DNA from: an uncultured Paludibaculum sp.
GTDB taxonomy: Bacteria; Acidobacteriota; Terriglobia; Bryobacterales; Bryobacteraceae
Reading direction: 5' to 3'
Assembly (NCBI RefSeq): GCF_963665245.1
Contig: NZ_OY762267.1
Location: 2,604,001-2,668,000, forward strand
DNA length: 64,000 bases
Part shown: piece after piece, positions 35,340 through 43,750 of the stretch
Layout: every line of letters begins with the position of its first letter
Position numbering within the stretch: position 1 is the stretch's first letter
Made by a program: the position numbers and the translations under genes
Notes under the pieces: model-generated
Told to the model about the DNA's origin: nothing
The model's database searches: none
Seen by the model: only the letters and a program-made list of their open reading frames with translations

Positions 35340-37274
35340 TTAGATGCGGTGGAAGCTGCGCAGGATCTCACGAGTGGTGTAGCGCAGCGCCACCGGCCGG
35401 CCGTGCGGACAACTCATCGGATACTGTGTGCGGGCCAGTTCCCGCAGCAGATAGTCCATGCGTGTCTGGTCCAGCCGCATGTTGATCTTGATCGCCGCTC
35501 GGCATGCGACGGACGCAGCGATGCCCCTACGGAAGTCCTCGACGCTCACCCTCCGCAGTTCGGTCTCGGCAATCTCCAGGATCTCAAAGATGGCCCGCTC
35601 GAGGTCACCCGTCCCCAGATCGGCCGGCGCGGCCTTCACCGCGATCGTACGCTGGCCGAATGGCTCTGTTTCGAAGCCCGCCAGCGCGAGGTCGTCCGCA
35701 ATCCGCTCGTACTCAACCTGTTGCGAAGGCGTGAGTTGCAGCACGATGGGCAACAGAAGACGTTGTTGTTCCACCCGCCCGGCGGCCTGCTGCGCCAGTA
35801 CTTTTTCGAACAGGATCCGTTCGTGCGCCACATGCTGGTCGATGATCCATAGCCCGTCCCTGCCGGCGGCAATGATGAAGCTGTCGTGAAGCTGGCCCAT
35901 CACCCTCAGGTCGTCCAGCGACACCATGCCCTGCGGAGCATCCAGGTCGTAGCCCGCCGGAAATCCACCATGAGTGTCGGGGATCTTCAGACGCAACGGC
36001 TCCACTCCGGCCGGTTGCGGATCCATGGTAATGGGTTCCCCGCCGCTGAAATCGAACCGGGCCGGCGGAGGCGCGACGGGTCTCAACGTGTACTCCGGCA
36101 ACTGGACCGACTGCGAAGGCTGGCCATCTTCCGGCGGCGGCAGCACCGGGCGAGCCTCGTCGTACCGGAAGTTCTCGATGGTCTGGGTGAACTCGGAGTA
36201 CGGCAGCCGGGTCGCGGATTGCCCCGGCGTCGCGGTGAGGAACGGAGTACCTGGAGGTGGGGCGCTGGGCACGGGCCGCTGCTCGATCAGTGTGGCCCGC
36301 AGCGAATCCCGAACATAGTCATGCACATAGCTGCTGTTTCGAAATCGGACTTCGGTTTTGGAGGGGTGGACGTTGACGTCCACCTCGGCCGGGTCGCAGT
36401 CCACAAAGAGCAGCGCAAACGGGTAGCAGGCCGGAGGCATGAGGTTGTAGTAGGCCGCGCTGATGGCGTGCATCAGCAGCCGGTCCCGAATCAGGCGCCG
36501 GTTCACAAACAGGAAGATCGAGTTCCGGTTCGTCTTCTGCACCTGCGGCCGCGAGATAAAACCGGAGAGCTGGAAAGCGCCCTGGCCCCCAGTCCGGTCC
36601 GGCAGCTCGACAAGATCCTCCAACGCGTCCGCACCAAAGACCTGAAAGACGCGTTCCCTGTCGCTCTGCACCGGAGTCACACGCAGCAACTCCTTGCCGG
36701 CATGGGTGAGTTCGAACGATTTCTCGCGATGGGCGAGCGAGTAGTGCGTGACGAGCGACGCGATGTGGGCTAGCTCCGTCTGGTCGCTTCGCAGGAACTT
36801 CTTGCGAGCCGGCACATTGAAGAACAGATCGCGCACCGTGATCGTCGTGCCCGAGGGCAGCGCGCTCTCCTCACAGCCCAGCAGCTTTCCGCCCGAGATT
36901 TCGACCCTGGTGCCCGTGGGCTCGTCGGCCGATCTGGTCTCCAGCACCAGGCGCGAGACCGAAGCAATGGAGGGCAGGGCCTCGCCGCGGAACCCCAACG
37001 TGGCAATGGCCTCCAACTGATCGACATTGGAAAGCTTGGACGTGGCGTGCCGCTCGAAGGCCAGCATCGCGTCATCCCGCAGCATGCCGCACCCGTTGTC
37101 GACGATCCGCAGCAGGCGCCGCCCACCGCTTTCCACCTCCACCCGGATATCGGTGGAGCCGGCATCCAGGGAGTTTTCCAGCAGCTCCTTGATGACTGAA
37201 GCGGGCCGTTCCACCACCTCGCCGGCGGCGATCTTGTTGGCGACGTTGTCAGAGAGAATGCGAATGCGGCCCAT
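35340..37274 (-). CDS. mutL: DNA mismatch repair protein MutL
   Basis: A 644-residue MutL. The GHKL ATPase domain shows IAAGEVVERPASVIKELLENSLDAG (15-39), DNGCG (59-63), ATSK (77-80) and GFRGEAL (94-100). A Pro-rich linker (about 333-415) leads to the dimerisation/endonuclease domain with DQHVAHERILFE (479-490), ACRAAIK and SCPHGRP near the end. These fit an endonuclease-active MutL as in bacteria without MutH, although Val482 replaces the Ala usual in the DQHA motif. The start codon follows directly on the U-tract of a terminator hairpin, with no ribosome-binding site visible. Confidence 0.96.
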   Translation of the reverse strand: MGRIRILSDNVANKIAAGEVVERPASVIKELLENSLDAGSTDIRVEVESGGRRLLRIVDNGCGMLRDDAMLAFERHATSKLSNVDQLEAIATLGFRGEALPSIASVSRLVLETRSADEPTGTRVEISGGKLLGCEESALPSGTTITVRDLFFNVPARKKFLRSDQTELAHIASLVTHYSLAHREKSFELTHAGKELLRVTPVQSDRERVFQVFGADALEDLVELPDRTGGQGAFQLSGFISRPQVQKTNRNSIFLFVNRRLIRDRLLMHAISAAYYNLMPPACYPFALLFVDCDPAEVDVNVHPSKTEVRFRNSSYVHDYVRDSLRATLIEQRPVPSAPPPGTPFLTATPGQSATRLPYSEFTQTIENFRYDEARPVLPPPEDGQPSQSVQLPEYTLRPVAPPPARFDFSGGEPITMDPQPAGVEPLRLKIPDTHGGFPAGYDLDAPQGMVSLDDLRVMGQLHDSFIIAAGRDGLWIIDQHVAHERILFEKVLAQQAAGRVEQQRLLLPIVLQLTPSQQVEYERIADDLALAGFETEPFGQRTIAVKAAPADLGTGDLERAIFEILEIAETELRRVSVEDFRRGIAASVACRAAIKINMRLDQTRMDYLLRELARTQYPMSCPHGRPVALRYTTREILRSFHRI

Positions 37275-37306
37275 AAAAAGAAAAGGGCAGGCCGAAAGCC
37301 CGCCCT
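37275..37306 (-). terminator. Rho-independent terminator of the efflux operon, touching mutL ATG
   Basis: On the minus strand a stem of nine positions (37306-37298 with 37292-37284, one mismatch, 5-nt loop) is followed by TTTTCTTTTT (37284-37275). It lies 23 nt after the TolC-like stop. The T-run ends at the base before the mutL start codon (37274-37272). Confidence 0.75.
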
Positions 37307-37329
37307 CTCTTCCATGATAGGGGTTTCCG

Positions 37330-39060
37330 CTACTGCATTACGACACCTTTGACTTCCAGCAGGTTGCCCACGCGCTGTTGCAGGTTGAGGACGTTGCGCC
37401 GGTAGTTCACCGTGTTGTTGACAAGCGTCGACTGGGCCTGTGTCAGATCGTTCTGAGAGGCCAGCAGGAAGAAGATCGTGATCACGCCCAGGTCATACCG
37501 CTTCTGGTCGGCATCCGCACGCTTCTGGGCGAAGTCGAGCGCGATCTGCGCCAACTTCACCGAGGCCCGGCTGTTCTCCAACTGATTGATCGCCGTCAGC
37601 ACGTCCTGCCTGATGGATTGCTCCAGGGAACGCTGGCGCAGCACTGTCAGCTTCTTACCCACGACCGAATCGGCCAGGTTGGCCGAGGCGGCGCGATCAC
37701 GCAGCGGAAGACTCAACGTGACATTGAACGAGAAGGTGTTGTAGTCGAAGTACTGGCCAAATGCGTCGGTAATACCTCCGGGAATCGGGATACTGGCGCC
37801 GGTCACGGGGTCGGTCATGAACGATCGCCCACCACGACCAGTCGTGCTGTACCGGCCACCCAAGCCCAGCGCCGGCTTCAGCAGATTCATCGAGCTCTTG
37901 ATCTGCAGGTCGTTGACGTCCAGACTCTGTTTGATTGAGAGTAGATCGGGACGCTTCTGCATCGCCATGCCAACCAGGGACTCCGCATCCAGTGCTGGCT
38001 CGTCGCCGCTGATCTTGGAATCCTCGGTGAGCACGATGGGCAGCTTGCGAATATCCGGATCCAGGTCGACGCTGATTTGGCGCCGCAGTGCATCTTCCGC
38101 GATCTGCAACTGATACTTGACCTGAGTCAGATTAATCTCTGCCGTCGCGTAGTTCTGCTGCGGCTGGAAGATTTCCAGCGGCGAAGTGGCGCCGAGTTCT
38201 ACTTCCTTCTGCGACCGTTTCAAGGCCTGGTCGGCCAGAAACAGGGCCTGCTCCTGCACCTTCAGCCGTTCCCGAGCACTCACCAGATCCCAGTAAGCGT
38301 TCTCTGCCGTTACCAGCAACTGCTGCAGAGTGCTTTCCAGTGAAAACTCCTGCACCTTGCGCTGAGACCGGGCGATCGTAATCGGCAAGCGGTTCACATA
38401 GATGCCCCGATTGCGCAGCAACGGCTGGGTGAAGTTCGTGCTCCAGGAGGTTGTCAAGGCCGGGTTGTACTGGTTGAACTGGCTATTCGTCGAAGTCTTC
38501 GACATATTCAATGTCGTAGTCACCTGCGTGCCTGGTGCGAATAGCTGCGTGTACTGAGCCTGAAACGGCTGATCCAACTGGTTGAGAATGTTGGCGCCCT
38601 GCAACGTACTGGTGGATGGCGTCTTTGCGCGAGTCGCGGAAAACGAACTCGTGAGGAGAGGATCAAACACGCCGAAGGCCCGCTGAATCGCGTTCTTCGG
38701 AGTCTCCAGCGTCAGGCGCTGGACCGCGATGTCTGTATTGTTCGCCACCACCAGATCGAGGTAGTTCTTCAGAGACAACGTGAGCTTGCCGTCGACAACA
38801 AAGTCCTTCAACCGCACGGGGCCATCCACTGTCACCGTGGTGTCGCTCGCGAGGAAGGTCTTCCGCCACCAGTTCCCCGATCCCGCCCACGGCGCGGATG
38901 GTTCGGAAATAGCCGAGTTCATGCGAACCACGGCCCCGGAACTCACTGGTGGCGCGGCGGAAGCCGGTGAGGTCGCCGGTGGCGCCGCCGCCGGCGCGGC
39001 CTGAGGTTGCTGTGCGGGCACAATGAGTGCTGAGCAGAGAAGGACAACAAGAAAACGCAT
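37330..39060 (-). CDS. TolC-family outer membrane efflux protein
   Basis: A 576-residue outer membrane channel component. A signal peptide (MRFLVVLLCSALIVPAQ) is followed by an Ala/Pro-rich segment and then two TolC/OEP repeats with long coiled-coil helices (for example around VELGATSPLEIFQPQQNYATAEINLTQVKYQL and KRYDLGVITIFFLLASQNDLTQAQSTLVNNTVNYR). It should form the exit duct for the adaptor-permease complex encoded upstream. The ATG at 39060 gives the signal peptide; earlier in-frame starts would overlap the permease gene. Last gene before a terminator. Confidence 0.92.
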   Translation of the reverse strand: MRFLVVLLCSALIVPAQQPQAAPAAAPPATSPASAAPPVSSGAVVRMNSAISEPSAPWAGSGNWWRKTFLASDTTVTVDGPVRLKDFVVDGKLTLSLKNYLDLVVANNTDIAVQRLTLETPKNAIQRAFGVFDPLLTSSFSATRAKTPSTSTLQGANILNQLDQPFQAQYTQLFAPGTQVTTTLNMSKTSTNSQFNQYNPALTTSWSTNFTQPLLRNRGIYVNRLPITIARSQRKVQEFSLESTLQQLLVTAENAYWDLVSARERLKVQEQALFLADQALKRSQKEVELGATSPLEIFQPQQNYATAEINLTQVKYQLQIAEDALRRQISVDLDPDIRKLPIVLTEDSKISGDEPALDAESLVGMAMQKRPDLLSIKQSLDVNDLQIKSSMNLLKPALGLGGRYSTTGRGGRSFMTDPVTGASIPIPGGITDAFGQYFDYNTFSFNVTLSLPLRDRAASANLADSVVGKKLTVLRQRSLEQSIRQDVLTAINQLENSRASVKLAQIALDFAQKRADADQKRYDLGVITIFFLLASQNDLTQAQSTLVNNTVNYRRNVLNLQQRVGNLLEVKGVVMQ

Positions 39061-39088
39061 GGGTTGGACCTGATGATATTTAGGAAGA

Positions 39089-40348
39089 CTACTCATACCG
39101 GATGGCCTCAATCGGATCGAGTTTGGCAGCTTGAACGGCCGGGTAAATGCCGAAAAGCAGCCCGATGCCGACTGAGACGCCGAATGCCACGGCGATGGAA
39201 GCGAACGTTACCACAGTCGACCATCCGGCGGCGGCCGCAATGATCTGCGCCAACGTCACTCCGAACACAATTCCGAGGAACCCACCAATGATGGAGATCA
39301 TGACCGCTTCTGTGAGGAATTGACGCACAATGTCGGACTGACGTGCACCAATTGCACGCCGGATTCCGATTTCCCGCGTCCGTTCCAGCACCGTGGCCAG
39401 CATGATATTCATGATGCCAATTCCACCTACCAGCAGACTGATGCCGGCGATACATATCATGACAATTTTAAAGATGTCACTTGTCCGCTTCTTCTGCTCC
39501 AGCAGACCCGCGGGCACGGTCACCGTATAGTCGCCGGCATCCTTGTGGACCGCGGCAAGAATCGCATTGATCACGGCCGCTGTCTCGATCGAATTCGTAC
39601 CGGGCTTCACCCGCAGGTAGATCCCGTCGATCTCGTCCTTCAGATAACTGTTGCCGTCCTCAAACCGGAACATCACTGTGCGCAGGGGGCTCACCACCAG
39701 GTTGTTCCTGGACAGAATCTCCACGCCTTCCACGTCAGTGTCGCCGCCGGACTGCGAGGCCATAACGCCCACCACCTGCAGCCAGGTGTCATTGATTTTT
39801 ACGTACTTGCCTACCGCCGGTTCGTATCCCAGCAGATTCACTTTGGTGGTCTCGCCCAGCACACAAACCGGGGCAGCAGTAGCATTCTCCTCGGAGTTGA
39901 AAAACCGGCCCTCCACCAGCTTCAGGCTCTGGATGTCCCGGTAGTCCGGCTCCACCCCGATCAGCATCGGCGGCTCGGATGCCGTCTTGGGCAGAACCTT
40001 TAGCGGCTTGAACCTCTTGCGCGGAGTGGCCTTCTCAATGCCCTGAGTGTTCTCCATGATGGCGCGGTAGTCACGGAAGGTCATACCCGGGCTGATGGCC
40101 CTGCGCTGCTGCAATTCGTTGCGATCCACAGCTTCCTTGGCTTCGATAATGATGTTATTCACACCAAGCAGGTCGATATAGGAGAGCATCTCCTTCTCGA
40201 CCCCGGCGGTGATGGCCAGCATGGCCACCACGGCACCCACGCCAAAGATCATGCCCAGCATGGTGAGCATGGTCCGGAGCTTATGAACCAGGAGGCTCGA
40301 GAGCCCCATGTAGATTTCAGGCAGGATTGCCTGCAGAAACGACGTCAT
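39089..40348 (-). CDS. MacB-type ABC transporter permease without ATPase domain
   Basis: A 419-residue membrane protein: an N-terminal transmembrane helix (about 25-47), a MacB-type periplasmic core (about 50-270), and three C-terminal FtsX helices with the signature IGIMNIMLATVLERTREIGIRRAIGARQSDIV. It ends AAKLDPIEAIRYE, the usual C-terminus of this family. The nucleotide-binding domain found in full MacB is absent and no ATPase gene is nearby. Preceded 3 nt earlier by adaptor C and followed by the TolC-like gene. Export of peptides, macrolides or lipids is possible. Confidence 0.93.
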   Translation of the reverse strand: MTSFLQAILPEIYMGLSSLLVHKLRTMLTMLGMIFGVGAVVAMLAITAGVEKEMLSYIDLLGVNNIIIEAKEAVDRNELQQRRAISPGMTFRDYRAIMENTQGIEKATPRKRFKPLKVLPKTASEPPMLIGVEPDYRDIQSLKLVEGRFFNSEENATAAPVCVLGETTKVNLLGYEPAVGKYVKINDTWLQVVGVMASQSGGDTDVEGVEILSRNNLVVSPLRTVMFRFEDGNSYLKDEIDGIYLRVKPGTNSIETAAVINAILAAVHKDAGDYTVTVPAGLLEQKKRTSDIFKIVMICIAGISLLVGGIGIMNIMLATVLERTREIGIRRAIGARQSDIVRQFLTEAVMISIIGGFLGIVFGVTLAQIIAAAAGWSTVVTFASIAVAFGVSVGIGLLFGIYPAVQAAKLDPIEAIRYE

Positions 40349-40351
40349 AAC

Positions 40352-42361
40352 TTACTGCCCACCCTTTGAACCGCCTACAGGCAGCGCGCCCGCGGCTCCG
40401 CCGGAGGATTTCTTCTCTTCCGCCTTCTTCTTGTCGCCCGGCTTCGCATTCGGATCGGCCAGCGAAATCGTGTCACCCGGGTTCACGCCCTCCGTGACGA
40501 CGGTCACCGACTCAGACCGCTTGTCGATCTTGATATTACGGGCCACCCAATTGCCACCGCTCTTCACGTACACCACCGCTTTGCCGTCTTTTTCGAAGAT
40601 GCTCTGGTTCGGTACGTAAATCGCGTTCGGAACCTTTTCCACAAGGATCTCGACATCCGCCAACAGGCCCGGCCTGAGCAGGACTTCCATAGTGTCGCCT
40701 TCCTCGGGAGGAGGCGGCAAGGCCGCATTTTCCAAGTCCTTGGCGGAGAATCCACCGATGCCGGCCGGCCCGCCGCGTCCTGTAGCACCCTGCCCGCCAC
40801 GCGCACCACCGGCCGCCGCCGCCCCCGGAGCCTGTAACCCGAAACTGGGCGCGCCCGGCGCTCCGGCCGCTGCGGGTCCTCCCGCCGCCGCACCACCGCC
40901 CGCGCCGCGATTACCTCCACGCTGCGGCATCTCGATGCCGGCTTTCTTTGCCTCTTCACGAATCTTCGCAAATAGTGCCTGACGATCTTCCGGAGACAGG
41001 TCGATCATCGTCTTGCCATTCAGCGCCTTCTTCGTGATCTCCTGGATCTTCTTCTGCTGCTCGGGTGTCATGTTGGCGCCCATCCCGAAACCGCCGGCCC
41101 GGCGCTGACCGCCGCCTTCCGCCGCGCCGCCCTGTGCTGCTCCGGACATTCCACCAGCCTGCATTCCGCCGGCTTGCATTCCACCAGCCTGCGCTCCGCC
41201 TGTCTGGGAGGCGTCAGCCCCCACCCCACCGAACATTCCACTCATCCCGGGCATGCCGCCCAACATCGAGGTCATCGACTGAGTTAACGGCTTCTTGCGG
41301 TTCTCCTCGGCCAAGGCCATAATCCGGGCGATCGCATCCGGTTTGGCCCCCAGCGAGCTGAGCAGTTGCTTCATATCAATGGAGAAGACCACGTCGAACT
41401 TCTTCCCCGGGTCTGAGCTGAACACATTCGCGCTGGCCGTGCCGCTCATGCTCTTGATCTTTCCGTTGAAGACTTTGTCGGCCACAGCATCCAATCGGAT
41501 AAGGACTTCCTGGCCTTCGCGCAGATTCGCGCGATCCAGTTCACCGACACGCGCGATCACTTCCAACTCGGAGAGGTCGAGCACATCCGCCACCGGCGTT
41601 CCCGGGGGAACCTGATCGCCTTCGCGGATGTCTGGCACCTGCGTGCCGAACATACCGGAAAAACCACTGCGGTTCTGACGGACGGCCACCAGCCCGCCGA
41701 TCGGCGACAGCAGTTTCACCTGCGACAGCCGCATCTTTTCGCGGTTGATGTCCAACATGCTGCGGTTGCGCTTCTCGCGCAACACGTTGATCTCGGCTAG
41801 AGCCTGCTCCTGCTTCGACTTGATATCGCTTTCGAGCTGCTTCAACCGGCGCCGGGCTTCCTCTAGGTTCAGGATGTTCTTCTTCTGGTCGATGGCGGCC
41901 AGGATCTCGTTCCGCTTCACTTCCAGCTCAGCTCTGCGCACGGCGTAGCGCGCCTTCAATAGATCCACCTGGTCCTGATTGTTGCGGATCGCCAAATCGG
42001 CTTGTGCCTTCTTGATCTGCTCGTCCACCTGCTCGAGTTCGAGCTGACGCGACTCCAGACGCGATAGCACTTCGGAGTCGTCAAACTCGACGATCAGGTT
42101 TTTCTCCCGCGCCAGCGCGCCCAAGGGAGCCAGTTTCGTTACCTGCACCGTTCCAAACAGATTAGGTGCGGCCAAGCTGGCCGTGCGGACAGCGCGCAGT
42201 TCTCCGCGCGTAAAACTGCGAACCACAACGTCGCCGCGACGCACTTTCGTTGTTGGCACCGACTGCTGCCGCGTTGACATGCCCTGGAACAGACGGTACA
42301 CGCCATAGCCGGCACCGAGAACCACGGCGATCAGGATTAGACGGAAAACGACTTTCTTCAT
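40352..42361 (-). CDS. Periplasmic adaptor (HlyD/RND type) with 220-residue Gly/Ala/Met-rich insertion
   Basis: A 669-residue membrane-fusion protein with one N-terminal membrane anchor (about 5-22), a lipoyl half near 60-95, a long coiled-coil hairpin (about 98-215) and the second lipoyl half (about 216-262). The beta-barrel begins at about 263-335 and resumes at MEVLLRPGLLADVEI (558-572). Between these, residues about 340-556 are rich in Gly, Ala, Met and Pro, including tandem AGGMQ units and two helical patches (TPEQQKKIQEITKKAL and SPEDRQALFAKIREEAKKAG). The Lys/Gly-rich C-terminus follows. It bridges the permease and TolC. Third of three adaptors in a row. Confidence 0.9.
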   Translation of the reverse strand: MKKVVFRLILIAVVLGAGYGVYRLFQGMSTRQQSVPTTKVRRGDVVVRSFTRGELRAVRTASLAAPNLFGTVQVTKLAPLGALAREKNLIVEFDDSEVLSRLESRQLELEQVDEQIKKAQADLAIRNNQDQVDLLKARYAVRRAELEVKRNEILAAIDQKKNILNLEEARRRLKQLESDIKSKQEQALAEINVLREKRNRSMLDINREKMRLSQVKLLSPIGGLVAVRQNRSGFSGMFGTQVPDIREGDQVPPGTPVADVLDLSELEVIARVGELDRANLREGQEVLIRLDAVADKVFNGKIKSMSGTASANVFSSDPGKKFDVVFSIDMKQLLSSLGAKPDAIARIMALAEENRKKPLTQSMTSMLGGMPGMSGMFGGVGADASQTGGAQAGGMQAGGMQAGGMSGAAQGGAAEGGGQRRAGGFGMGANMTPEQQKKIQEITKKALNGKTMIDLSPEDRQALFAKIREEAKKAGIEMPQRGGNRGAGGGAAAGGPAAAGAPGAPSFGLQAPGAAAAGGARGGQGATGRGGPAGIGGFSAKDLENAALPPPPEEGDTMEVLLRPGLLADVEILVEKVPNAIYVPNQSIFEKDGKAVVYVKSGGNWVARNIKIDKRSESVTVVTEGVNPGDTISLADPNAKPGDKKKAEEKKSSGGAAGALPVGGSKGGQ
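41147..41200 (-). repeat. Tandem 15-bp in-frame repeats (AGGMQ) in adaptor C
   Basis: Residues 388-405 of adaptor C consist of near-identical five-residue units of the form AGGMQ/AGGMS, encoded by 15-bp repeats. They lie inside the low-complexity insertion in the beta-barrel. Coding, in frame. Confidence 0.8.
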
Positions 42362-42412
42362 GGATTGCGATCTCGTTACTGCCGCGTCTTTCTGGGTGTG
42401 ACGATCTGCCTG

Positions 42413-43717
42413 CTATAACTTCTTGGAACGCTTCGCGACTTCAGCGGGGTCTTCCAATGCGACGCGATCGCCCGTTTTCAGACCCTTCAAGACGATGATG
42501 TCGTTGTCGTTCCGTTTGCCTACTTCAATCTCACGCGACTGGAAGCCGGCGCCTCTCTGGATCCAGACGTGCGGTTTACCACCCTGCAGGAAGCTCGCCT
42601 TGTTCGGAATCAACAGACTGTCAGGCCGGCTCTCGATCAGGACAATCCCACTCGCGCTCATCCCAGGGCGCAGCCGCGGATCGACCGACTTCAACGTGGC
42701 ACGCGCCGGGAATGTCTTCTCATTCGCGGAGCCGAAACCGCGGAAGTTCAGAGATGCAATCGGGCTGATCCAATCCAGCGTTGCCTCAAATTCCTTGTCC
42801 TGGATCGCGTCAATCTTCACCCGGACCTTCTGGCCAAGCTGGATCTTGCCACGGTCGACCTCTTCCACTTTCATCTCGATGCGCATCTCGGACAGGTCGG
42901 GGATTTCGGCAATCGCCGCGCCGGTCCAGGCCCGGTCACCTTCCTTGAACGCGGGGGGCGTCTGGCCCCAATTGCCCTGTGCGCGGAAGTTGGGCAGGAT
43001 GTTCAGGATGCCGTCCTGCGGCGCCCGGATGGTCATCTTGCCCAGATAGTCCTTGACTCGCCCCATATCCCGCAGCGTCTTGCTCTTCCTGGTATCCAAC
43101 CGCTCCAGATCTGCCTGCTGGCTCACGTCGTGCGCTTTCACTGAGGTCTTCACCTGACCCAGCACACCTTCTGACAAGCCGACATTGATGCGATTCTTCG
43201 CGCCCTCGATCTCGGACAAAATCTCGGCCTTGGAGGCCTCCAAACCGGCTCGCTGGACGTCGTACTCCGACGTCATCAGGCTCATCGCGTCTTCCTCATC
43301 AGTAATCTTGTGGCTGGCCTTCGTCTGCACGATTTCGCTGTCTACCGTTCGCGCATTCGTCACGAAGTTCAAGTAGTAGTTCTCATACTGAGCCGTATCG
43401 AATTCGACCACGATCTCGCCCGCCTTCACGGGTTTACCGGATTCGGCCAGGGTCGTGATCGTGGGATTCGGCACCTGCGGGGCCGCCAAGGTGACCGACC
43501 GGGTGGAGCGGATCTCGCCGCGAGACGTAATCGTGATGGTGAACTCACCCTGTCGCACACTGACCGTCGGAACTTCCACCGGCTTGGCGGTCGAATACCG
43601 GTAGGCCGCGAAGCTACCGCCGGCGAGAGCCAACAGAATGACAACCCAAAGCACAATGCGGCCCTTGCCACTGCCGGTCTGTCCCAGCTTCTTGCCGGGC
43701 TTTAGATCCTTAGACAT
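42413..43717 (-). CDS. Periplasmic adaptor subunit (HlyD/RND type), standard length
   Basis: A 434-residue membrane-fusion protein. A membrane anchor (about 20-40) is followed by VPTVSVRQGEFTITITSRGEIRSTRSVTLAAPQ, the first lipoyl half, then GKPVKAGEIVVEFD, a helical hairpin (about 110-210), the second lipoyl half (TIRAPQDGIL), and a beta-barrel with LRPGMSASGIVLIES near residue 350 and a membrane-proximal domain. No insertion. It follows adaptor A by 33 nt and precedes adaptor C by 51 nt on the minus strand. Confidence 0.92.
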   Translation of the reverse strand: MSKDLKPGKKLGQTGSGKGRIVLWVVILLALAGGSFAAYRYSTAKPVEVPTVSVRQGEFTITITSRGEIRSTRSVTLAAPQVPNPTITTLAESGKPVKAGEIVVEFDTAQYENYYLNFVTNARTVDSEIVQTKASHKITDEEDAMSLMTSEYDVQRAGLEASKAEILSEIEGAKNRINVGLSEGVLGQVKTSVKAHDVSQQADLERLDTRKSKTLRDMGRVKDYLGKMTIRAPQDGILNILPNFRAQGNWGQTPPAFKEGDRAWTGAAIAEIPDLSEMRIEMKVEEVDRGKIQLGQKVRVKIDAIQDKEFEATLDWISPIASLNFRGFGSANEKTFPARATLKSVDPRLRPGMSASGIVLIESRPDSLLIPNKASFLQGGKPHVWIQRGAGFQSREIEVGKRNDNDIIVLKGLKTGDRVALEDPAEVAKRSKKL

Positions 43718-43750
43718 TCAATACTCCAAGATAAGTAATCGATTCCGGTC

